DNA of 7,090 bases, from NCBI GenBank assembly GCA_903930665.1, contig CAIYZI010000210.1, forward strand, positions 1 through 7,090. Direction: 5' to 3'. Below, in pieces: positions 1 to 4,296 of this stretch. Numbering within the stretch: position 1 is the stretch's first letter; every line of letters starts with the position of its first letter. The DNA is from an uncultured beta proteobacterium (GTDB lineage Bacteria > Pseudomonadota > Gammaproteobacteria > Burkholderiales > Burkholderiaceae). The position numbers and the translations under genes are program-made. Under the pieces are notes generated by a model. That model saw only the letters and a program-made list of their open reading frames with translations. It was not told where the DNA came from and did not search any database.

Positions 1-357
1 AAATCGCAGATGAGGTGCAGAACCGACGGAGCGATAATGACCCGCGTCAAACCTCCCGCCGACATCACCAGAGCCCAATGGTTTGTCGCAACAGATGCAA
101 AGTTGATCTTTATCTCTTTGGCGTATGTAAGCGTTAAATACAATTTGCACCTCTTTTATGTAGTCAGATTTAGTCTTTAATGCTTCCTTGCGTTGCTTGT
201 CATTTAATCGCTCTGCCTGGGCTTCTTTTCTCTTTTGCTTCTCGGCTAATTGACGGGCTTTTTCTCTGCCGTATTGCTCCGCGCAAGATGGAGAGCAAGT
301 CTTATGCGTCATTGATCGCTTAGTGAATGGCTGGCGGCAGATGGCGCAACGGGTCAT
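1..357 (-). CDS. ninG: NinG/Rap recombination protein, partial (C-terminus beyond window)
   Basis: The start codon is at 357-355 and the frame is open for 119 codons to the window edge. Visible features are a Cys pair at residues 4 and 7 and another at 21 and 25 (a likely zinc-binding N-terminus), a long charged helix rich in Lys, Glu and Arg at about 30-66, then a CxCC cluster at 87-90 and DAGHYR at 104-109. This order, and the wording around DAGHYR and APHLRF, match the lambda NinG (Rap) family, which in lambda is about 200 residues and is a branched-DNA endonuclease acting in phage recombination. The start overlaps the methyltransferase stop (ATGA) and has GAGGA six bases upstream, so translational coupling is likely. 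About the last 80 residues are outside the window. Confidence 0.9.
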   Translation of the reverse strand, partial: MTRCAICRQPFTKRSMTHKTCSPSCAEQYGREKARQLAEKQKRKEAQAERLNDKQRKEALKTKSDYIKEVQIVFNAYIRQRDKDQLCICCDKPLGSGDVGGRFDAGHYRSVGSAPHLRF

Positions 358-1145
358 TGAGAATCCTCAACCATTTGAATGCGCTCACCAATCCAGCGCA
401 TAACTGGGACAGCCATTGAATTTCCCATTGCTGCATAGCGTGGGCCATCAAGAGCATTGCCAATAGGCTTTCCAATAACAATCTTTGCGACTGCGGAATT
501 TGCTGCGTCTTGACATTTACTGCAAGCATAATCATGACCTTCTACATAAATGGTCCCACCGCTTGCACCATCCCCAGCATATCTAAGCGCATTTATCTCA
601 GCATGTCCCTCTTGTTTGCAAATTGATTTACAAAGCTCATAACCAACCCCAGTGGGCATATCACCTCTAGGGCATGAGGTTTGTGGGTTAAGGCAATAAT
701 TTGTTGTTTTAAAATATTTATTGCCTTTTGCACTAACAAAAGTAGCTGTTACTGTTTGCTTGGCGCAAGGACCGCTTCCTTTTGGGGCAAGTGTTTTTAC
801 ATTAACGGCAATATTTGTATATTCATCAGGAAACCCCTGCAATCTTTCGCACTCAACGGGGGTAAGCCTGCGAACTGCCATGTTGCTTATTATTGATGGC
901 TCATGTCCGTGAGTTTGTGATCTTAAAGTCCCAACAATCCCAGTCTGAGACGTGTTAATAACGGATCCACCTTGATCATCCAAGACTATCGGCTGAGTTA
1001 CGGCAACCCCATGCACATCCACACGATTAAGTGTGTATGACTGTTCCTTTTTAAAGCCGTCTCCGTTTGCGTTTTGGCTAGTCACTCCTGCCCCCTGTAA
1101 AAAAATGTCTGTGTTAGAGGCACGTTGCCCCCCCCTGTTCCCCAT
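354..1145 (-). CDS. C-terminal methyltransferase part with embedded cytidine/dCMP deaminase-like domain
   Basis: The ORF is 263 codons long as read. Residues 92-109 (VRRLTPVECERLQGFPDEY region) are methyltransferase motif IX, and residues 234-256 (DGPRYAAMGNSMAVPVM onward) are motif X, which normally completes the SAM-binding fold. Between them, at about 111-231, sits a deaminase-like domain. The ATG at 1145 has no Shine-Dalgarno-like sequence, so I do not think this is an independent start. The part before about residue 16 is probably out of frame and not translated this way. If the two homopolymer frameshifts are real in the genome, this segment would be made only by slippage or from an internal start such as the ATG at 878. 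The stop TGA overlaps the ninG start. Confidence 0.85.
   Translation of the reverse strand: MGNRGGQRASNTDIFLQGAGVTSQNANGDGFKKEQSYTLNRVDVHGVAVTQPIVLDDQGGSVINTSQTGIVGTLRSQTHGHEPSIISNMAVRRLTPVECERLQGFPDEYTNIAVNVKTLAPKGSGPCAKQTVTATFVSAKGNKYFKTTNYCLNPQTSCPRGDMPTGVGYELCKSICKQEGHAEINALRYAGDGASGGTIYVEGHDYACSKCQDAANSAVAKIVIGKPIGNALDGPRYAAMGNSMAVPVMRWIGERIQMVEDSQ
453..815 (-). other. Inserted zinc-dependent deaminase domain (cytidine/deoxycytidylate deaminase-like)
   Basis: About 121 residues lie between motifs IX and X of the methyltransferase. The zinc and catalytic signature is complete: HAEINAL (HAE at 597-605, giving the His ligand and the Glu proton shuttle), then 27 residues further CSKC (513-524, two Cys ligands) in TIYVEGHDYACSKCQDA. 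The usual Pro before the first Cys is Ala here. Upstream is a Cys-rich lead (GPC, NYC, SCPR and a CKSIC pair). I recall similar small stand-alone phage proteins with TNYC, CPR, HAE and YACxxCQ, which suggests a whole gene was captured in frame. Family knowledge: these folds deaminate free cytosine nucleotides or cytosine in nucleic acid. The substrate here is unknown. Confidence 0.8.
1099..1105 (-). other. T7 tract, likely second frameshift site of the methyltransferase gene
   Basis: On the coding strand the sequence reads ACA TTT TTT TAC AGG and reaches TGA at 1082. One extra T gives ACA TTT TTT TTA CAG and joins the frame that carries motifs IX and X. I place the switch here rather than at the G8 tract (1128-1135), because GTGGGNVPLTQ, read through and past the G8, still matches the family. 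The exact point could be anywhere between about 1145 and 1085. Confidence 0.55.
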
Positions 1146-1284
1146 CTACGGGTAACTGTTGGGCTAACTTCGACTTCTTTTATTCGTGAATCAGTGGGAT
1201 GGTTTTCGTAAACAATCATATTGAATCCGTCTGCTCTTGAATAATCATTAGAAGTGGTTTGCAGGCAATTAGCCGTTTCTTTTA

Positions 1285-1968
1285 CTAGCAAGGTTTCACT
1301 GCCCCCCCTGCAACTCCTCCACACTTTTTAATAACTCCTGAGAGTTCATCTGTGCGGAAGTTTCCAAAGCTACTTTCAGCAAAGGAGGCAACTTCTTTCC
1401 TCGCTTCTCTGCTCTGCTTAATATTCCATGACAAGCTTTCGGACTCAAATAAAACTTTTGCGGCAGATTCCCAGTCTCCAAGACATCCGACAACAAACAC
1501 ACGTCTGCGTCTTTGTGCGACTCCGAAGTTTTGAGCGTCAAGCACTCGGTAGGCGAACCCATACCCGAGTTCAACCAACGCCCCGAGGAAGGAGCCAAAA
1601 TCCCTTCCTCCATTGCTACTGAGGACACCTGGCACGTTTTCCCAAACGCACCACTTGGGTCTAAACTTGTCAAGAATCCCAACATAGGTGAGGCAAAGGT
1701 TTCCTCTTGGGTCTTCAAGCCCTTTTCGCAATCCGGCAACGGAAAAAGATTGGCAAGGGGTTCCACCGACCAAAATGTCAATTGGTTCACTTAATTTCCA
1801 CTCCTTATATTTAGTCATGTCTCCTAGATTTGGGACATTTGGGTAATGATGTTCAAGCACTTGACTTGGAAACTTCTCAATCTCACTAAAAGCAATTGGA
1901 TTCCAGCCCATTTGATGCCATGCGACTGTTGCGGCTTCTACACCAGAGCAAACTGATAAATAGTTCAT
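1285..1968 (-). CDS. DNA cytosine-5 methyltransferase, N-terminal catalytic part as read (227 residues)
   Basis: Transfers a methyl group from S-adenosylmethionine to C5 of cytosine in DNA. Motif I is YLSVCSGVEAA (residues 3-13), motif IV is GGTPCQSFSVAG (68-79) with catalytic Cys72, motif VI is WENVPG (109-114), and motif VIII is FGVAQRRRRVFVVG (148-161). The expected target-recognition region and motifs IX-X are missing from this frame, because it runs through the G7 tract into VKPC and a TAG stop at 1285. The start ATG at 1968 overlaps the ninB stop, and GGAG sites lie just upstream. In phages such enzymes often protect DNA from host restriction. The recognition sequence cannot be read from the protein. 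A second ORF overlaps residues 60-225 in another frame (see 1296-1790). Confidence 0.92.
   Translation of the reverse strand: MNYLSVCSGVEAATVAWHQMGWNPIAFSEIEKFPSQVLEHHYPNVPNLGDMTKYKEWKLSEPIDILVGGTPCQSFSVAGLRKGLEDPRGNLCLTYVGILDKFRPKWCVWENVPGVLSSNGGRDFGSFLGALVELGYGFAYRVLDAQNFGVAQRRRRVFVVGCLGDWESAAKVLFESESLSWNIKQSREARKEVASFAESSFGNFRTDELSGVIKKCGGVAGGAVKPC
1296..1790 (-). CDS. Overprinted ORF inside the methyltransferase gene (164 residues, conserved-looking phage protein)
   Basis: A GTG start at 1790-1788 is preceded by AAGGAG (1801-1806) at a ten-base spacing, and the frame stays open for 164 codons, +1 relative to the methyltransferase. The protein starts MNQLTFWSVEPLANLF, where VEPLANLF is the other-frame reading of the GGTPCQSFS motif. 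It contains NSGMGSPTECLTL (74-86) and a C-terminal segment (101-136) with SDVLETG, QKFYLSPKAC and AEKRGKKLPP. I recall phage hypothetical proteins with nearly this wording (LETG..PQ.(F/Y)(F/Y)LS.(K/R)AC.GILRRAEKRGK.LP), so translation is plausible; that is memory, not a search. There is no membrane segment and no known enzymatic motif. It ends LQGGQ at the same G7 tract; a G8 allele would end AVKPC at 1285 instead. The other view is that the frame only looks conserved because the methyltransferase is. Confidence 0.55.
   Translation of the reverse strand: MNQLTFWSVEPLANLFPLPDCEKGLKTQEETFASPMLGFLTSLDPSGAFGKTCQVSSVAMEEGILAPSSGRWLNSGMGSPTECLTLKTSESHKDADVCLLSDVLETGNLPQKFYLSPKACHGILSRAEKRGKKLPPLLKVALETSAQMNSQELLKSVEELQGGQ
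1302..1308 (-). other. G7 tract at first frameshift of the methyltransferase gene
   Basis: On the coding strand the sequence reads GCA GGG GGG GCA GTG in the N-terminal frame and soon hits TAG. One extra G would give GCA GGG GGG GGC AGT GAA and continue into the Dcm-like variable region. All three minus-strand frames are open across the tract. Length change of a poly-G tract is a common mode of phase variation in bacterial methyltransferase genes and also a common sequencing error. Confidence 0.7.
1801..1806 (-). promoter_or_regulatory. Internal Shine-Dalgarno-like site AAGGAG for the overprinted ORF
   Basis: AAGGAG on the minus strand lies within methyltransferase codons (TATAAGGAGTGG), ten bases before the GTG at 1790. 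It is among the best matches to the 16S tail in the window and supports a real internal start, although the spacing is slightly long. Confidence 0.4.
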
Positions 1969-2339
1969 TCACTCCACTCCACGCCTTTGTCGGCTCCAAA
2001 TGCGCCCATCAAATCCTGTAAATCGGTCATTTCTTTAATGGTCATCTTGCTTGTTGATTGACCTAGAACAACGAAGCCACTATCAAGCCCAGGCACTACG
2101 TCTTGTTTCTTTAGTGACGCTGAAAACACATCTTTCCAATTCTCAGGAGTTAGCTTCTTTCCATACCATTCGACCTGACGAGATATATCGCCGAGCATCG
2201 CCCACATACGGCGGTTTTGCTCGATAGTCCTAGTCTTAGGCTTAACCTCTACACAATAGCCATCAGGGGCTTGCTTAACGCACTCAATGGCGTTATTTCT
2301 AGCGGTTGAATGGACTAAGAAGAAAATGGACTTACTCAT
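1965..2339 (-). CDS. ninB: NinB recombination protein
   Basis: A 124-residue member of the lambda NinB (Orf) family, which in lambda is a single-strand DNA-associated recombination mediator that can replace RecFOR functions. Visible family features are VEVKPKTRTIEQNRRMWAMLGDI (30-52, with the EQN and MWA core), ISRQVEWYGKKL, WKDVFSASLKKQDVVPG (68-84), GFVVLGQSTSKM (88-99) and the end FGADKGVEWSE. It is about 20 residues shorter than the lambda protein, stopping right after VEWS. The start ATG overlaps the end of the preceding NinB-like gene by eight bases, with GAGG upstream. The stop overlaps the methyltransferase start (ATGA). In lambda the nin region also carries ninB and ninG, and here the methyltransferase sits between them. 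Confidence 0.93.
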   Translation of the reverse strand: MSKSIFFLVHSTARNNAIECVKQAPDGYCVEVKPKTRTIEQNRRMWAMLGDISRQVEWYGKKLTPENWKDVFSASLKKQDVVPGLDSGFVVLGQSTSKMTIKEMTDLQDLMGAFGADKGVEWSE

Positions 2340-2601
2340 TCCCAGCCTCGCTCAAAATAGCTTGTTCCAGTAATTTCAATTCCAGCAAGATTGCTTCCTT
2401 GCTCGGTGCATTTCTCACTCTCTGTATTGCCGCAAACATGGCGTGATACTTTTCCTCTTGCTCGCGGCTTTTTGACATTGGCTTAATCTCCAATACCAAT
2501 TTATTTCCAGCAAGCAATAATTCTTTGGCGAACTCCCACCCCTGCTTTAAGCATTTATGCGCTTGTGAGGCGTTATAGAGTGGGAGTGTCAGCTTTTCCA
2601 C
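2332..2601 (-). CDS. Short NinB-like protein (N-terminal NinB-type segment with a different C-terminus)
   Basis: An 89-residue protein starting with GTG directly after the stop of the upstream gene; no strong Shine-Dalgarno site is seen. Residues 36-58 (LEIKPMSKSREQEEKYHAMF onward) align without a gap to NinB residues 30-52, with 8 of 23 identical, including EQ and AM. After that the NinB catalytic-looking part is absent. Instead the tail MFAAIQRVRNAPSKEAILLE (55-74) resembles the tail of the small Cys-rich protein at 4051-4296 (13 of 22 identical over MFAAI to ELK). It may be a partial ninB duplicate or a regulator or partner of NinB. Function unknown. Confidence 0.75.
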   Translation of the reverse strand: MEKLTLPLYNASQAHKCLKQGWEFAKELLLAGNKLVLEIKPMSKSREQEEKYHAMFAAIQRVRNAPSKEAILLELKLLEQAILSEAGNE

Positions 2602-2991
2602 TTACTTCGCTTTCGCGCTCTTCTTGGCTGGCTTAGATGCGACCTTCTTAGCGGCTGGTTTTTTTACTGACGCTGGCTTAGTCGTTTTTGTTTGGGCTGG
2701 TTTTGATGGCTGTTTTACGGGTGATTTAGTGGGTTTGGTGCATTCCTTACTCTTGTGTAGCCCACTCAAAATACCTGCATTTTTGCCCTTTTCAAAACCT
2801 TCCCAATATCCACGAAACTCAGCATTAAAAACGTCTTGGTGGTTTATAGACCTGCCAAAAACTACACCATCATTAAAAGTTTTAATGGAATAGTTGTAGG
2901 CGAAAATAGCCATTCCAACGAAGGATGCTGTTGCTGCAATCAATCCAAAAAACAAAGCTACTGGGTTAAGCGTGTTTAAAAATTCACTCAT
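2602..2991 (-). CDS. Membrane protein with lysine-rich histone-like tail
   Basis: 129 residues, with AAAGGAG eight bases before the ATG. One hydrophobic segment at about 11-34 (VALFFGLIAATASFVGMAIF region) is followed by a soluble stretch with FRGYWEGFEKGKNAG (59-73) and then a low-complexity tail from about 80 to 129, rich in Lys, Pro, Ala, Thr and Ser: about 17 Lys in 50 residues, with one Glu and no Asp. Tails of this kind resemble bacterial histone H1-like proteins and could bind nucleic acid or membranes. The lysine tail probably lies in the cytoplasm by the positive-inside rule. The gene follows the lipoprotein gene after a 22-bp gap. No family recognised. Confidence 0.8.
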   Translation of the reverse strand: MSEFLNTLNPVALFFGLIAATASFVGMAIFAYNYSIKTFNDGVVFGRSINHQDVFNAEFRGYWEGFEKGKNAGILSGLHKSKECTKPTKSPVKQPSKPAQTKTTKPASVKKPAAKKVASKPAKKSAKAK

Positions 2992-3013
2992 TTATTACTC
3001 CTTTAATTTGGAT

Positions 3014-3499
3014 TTACTGACCCAATGAAATAGGGCTAACAATGATTCGGGGCTCGATATAAACCACTTTCGCTTTGCCAGATTTTTGATCTACGCACTG
3101 CACCCATGTACCATCGGCTGATGCTGGGCTATACAATCCATTTGGATCGGCTTGTGGAAGCGTGTAAACACCATGTCCGGTACTTTGTGGCATTTCTGGA
3201 TTTGTATATTGAGTGGCATAAGGAAGCCCGTAGCCAACGGAGTTGCATAGTTTGTGAAGCTCTCCGTTCATACCGACGATATAAGTCGTAGTAGCTACAT
3301 CCTGATCCCGAATTTCGAGAATGTCCTTCATCATGCGTTTTTCAGCAAAATTTACGATAGATGGCATACCAACTGCTTGAACACCTTGCAAACTTAACTC
3401 TTCTTGTTTTTTGCGTTCAATTTGTTGGCTAGATGGCTCTACATCACATCCAGCCAATAAAAATACTGGCAACAACATCAATAAAAATAATTTCTTCAT
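3014..3499 (-). CDS. Lipoprotein (phage accessory)
   Basis: 161 residues with a classic lipoprotein signal: MKK, a hydrophobic core, and lipobox LLAGC with the lipidated Cys at residue 18. Asp at position +2 is the usual inner-membrane retention signal in Gram-negative bacteria, so the mature protein probably sits on the periplasmic face of the inner membrane. The mature part includes GMPSIVNFAEKRMMKDILEI, then GLPYATQYTNPE, QADPNGLYSPASADGTWVQC (a second Cys region) and the end VYIEPRIIVSPISLGQ. I recall phage lipoproteins with this wording, often beside a membrane protein like the one at 3496-3819. The start overlaps that gene (ATGA) and has AAGGAG upstream. A role in superinfection exclusion or lysogenic conversion is possible but is only inference. 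Confidence 0.85.
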   Translation of the reverse strand: MKKLFLLMLLPVFLLAGCDVEPSSQQIERKKQEELSLQGVQAVGMPSIVNFAEKRMMKDILEIRDQDVATTTYIVGMNGELHKLCNSVGYGLPYATQYTNPEMPQSTGHGVYTLPQADPNGLYSPASADGTWVQCVDQKSGKAKVVYIEPRIIVSPISLGQ

Positions 3500-3819
3500 T
3501 TACCGCTCCTTAGTTGGTTGTAAAAATTTTGTAGATTTGCCGGCATTTTTTCATCTGGATAGACAGAGAAGCGATGTAAGACTATTGCTCGAATGGCTTG
3601 CTTATGGTCTGCATCGGCGTTGATGTATTCGAGCTGCAAGCCCTCTAAATCTCGCACCATGCCGTCGTTGTACTGCTCGGACTGTTTGAAAACTTGGTTA
3701 TCTAGCTGTCGATACTTTGGTTTCCAAAAACTCTGAAATGCAAAATCTCCAGCAGCTAAAGCCCATGACAATGCGATGATTGCTAATATTGACCCAATGA
3801 CGCTAAAAAATATCTTCAT
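3496..3819 (-). CDS. Membrane-anchored phage protein
   Basis: 107 residues with an N-terminal hydrophobic segment at about 3-23 (IFFSVIGSILAIIALSWALA) that serves as a signal anchor. It is followed by a charged, mostly helical region containing WKPKYRQLDNQVFKQSEQYN (32-51), a GMVRDLEGLQLEYINAD stretch and HRFSVYPDEKMPANLQNFYN near the end. AAGGGG precedes the ATG. The start shares one base with the upstream stop (TAATG), and the stop overlaps the lipoprotein start (ATGA), so these two envelope proteins are probably made together. I recall similar pairs in phage genomes. Molecular function unknown. Confidence 0.82.
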   Translation of the reverse strand: MKIFFSVIGSILAIIALSWALAAGDFAFQSFWKPKYRQLDNQVFKQSEQYNDGMVRDLEGLQLEYINADADHKQAIRAIVLHRFSVYPDEKMPANLQNFYNQLRSGK

Positions 3820-4064
3820 TACTTGCCCCTTAAGTTATTCAAAGTAGCCTCTAAAACAGGCCTTGGAAGCGAATTGAGAATTTGCTTAATGCTTCCCTTC
3901 TCATAGAGCCAGTGAATTTCAGGAATGCTGTTCTTTAGCTTCCTATAGCTGAAAAAGTGCTCTTTTTCGCCTTTGAGATTTACCGAATAATCATTGGATA
4001 GTTTCAGAATTTTTGAAACCAACCCAAATTCGATTGCTCGCTTTTCACTTCTAATGTTGTGCAT
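3819..4064 (-). CDS. Hypothetical protein, 81 residues
   Basis: A basic small protein (MHNIRSEKRAIEFGLVSKIL at the start, ending LPRPVLEATLNNLRGK) with no membrane segment and no motif I recognise. AGAGGA lies eight bases before the ATG. It overlaps the upstream gene by 14 bases and touches the downstream start (TAATG), so it fits the coupled operon. The position and the Shine-Dalgarno site are the main support for its being real. Confidence 0.7.
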   Translation of the reverse strand: MHNIRSEKRAIEFGLVSKILKLSNDYSVNLKGEKEHFFSYRKLKNSIPEIHWLYEKGSIKQILNSLPRPVLEATLNNLRGK

Positions 4065-4296
4065 TATTCAAATCCTCTTTCGTAGTAGCTAGTTGTTGTG
4101 ATTTCAATTCCTTGATGATTTCTTCTCTCTTTGGAGAGTCTTTCACCCGAGCAATCGCAGCAAACATTTGCTCGGCTTTGTTTGCCCTGTCCGGCTTTGT
4201 GGAGTTCACTAGGCGAACGCAGCATTGAAGGCACTTTAGGTGGTACTGCCCATAGCTCTTTCGTTGTTTCGATAATTCGCATGGCTGGCATATCAA
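4051..4296 (-). CDS. Small Cys-rich (zinc ribbon-like) phage protein
   Basis: 81 residues, with Cys at 3, 6, 22, 25 and 26 (CQPC and CLQCC), suggesting one zinc site. A helical tail AEQMFAAIARVKDSPKREEI (41-60) continues to ELK. Similar small proteins with a CxxC, CLxCC and AAI pattern occur, as I recall, in betaproteobacterial phages next to dnaB. The start is TTG at 4296-4294, overlapping the helicase stop as TTGA, and no ATG is available earlier in the frame, so coupled translation is likely. The tail resembles that of the NinB-like protein at 2332-2601. A parallel frame (4064-4300) is open but lacks these motifs. Confidence 0.75.
   Translation of the reverse strand: MICQPCELSKQRKSYGQYHLKCLQCCVRLVNSTKPDRANKAEQMFAAIARVKDSPKREEIIKELKSQQLATTKEDLNNAQH

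Larger units (their letters stand above)
354..1968 (-). pseudogene. C5-cytosine DNA methyltransferase with inserted deaminase domain; interrupted by two apparent -1 frameshifts
   Basis: This is the whole locus as reconstructed. Frame one (1968-1285) gives motifs I-VIII. The protein then continues sensibly in the frame of 1324-1082 (residues resembling the variable region of phage Dcm proteins, including SPTVTRRWGTGGGNVPL), and then in the frame of 1145-354 (motifs IX and X). Both switches are -1. One falls at a run of seven G (minus strand, 1302-1308) and the other most likely at a run of seven T (1099-1105). One extra base at each run turns 1615 nt into 1617 nt, exactly 538 codons plus stop. 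Without the roughly 121-residue insert the protein would be about 417 residues, a normal size for phage Dcm-type enzymes. The locus starts in an ATGA overlap with ninB and ends in one with ninG. It is either a real frameshifted or phase-variable gene or a sequencing artefact of homopolymer undercalls. I cannot tell which from the sequence alone. Confidence 0.85.

Noticed and set aside
320..535. Minus-strand open frame across the methyltransferase/ninG junction
   Set aside because: Overlaps two well-supported genes in another frame and shows no family features.
681..912. Two plus-strand open frames opposite the deaminase domain
   Set aside because: Shadows of the coding strand with no motif or ribosome site; all neighbouring genes run on the minus strand.
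1128..1135. G8 tract as the second frameshift site
   Set aside because: The residues after it in the original frame (NVPLTQ) still match phage Dcm proteins, so the switch is more likely downstream at T7; not fully excluded.
1143..1145. ATG at 1145 as start of an independent deaminase gene
   Set aside because: No Shine-Dalgarno site, the next residues make no family sense, and the frame carries methyltransferase motifs IX and X on both sides of the deaminase.
1676..1688. 13-bp word ATCCCAACATAGG, repeated at 7076-7088, considered as an attachment-site pair
   Set aside because: A 13-bp match is not surprising in 7 kb, both copies encode a similar YVGI in coding sequence, and no integrase is nearby.
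1513..1794. Plus-strand open frame opposite the methyltransferase
   Set aside because: No Shine-Dalgarno support or recognisable motif; best explained as an antisense shadow of two coding frames.
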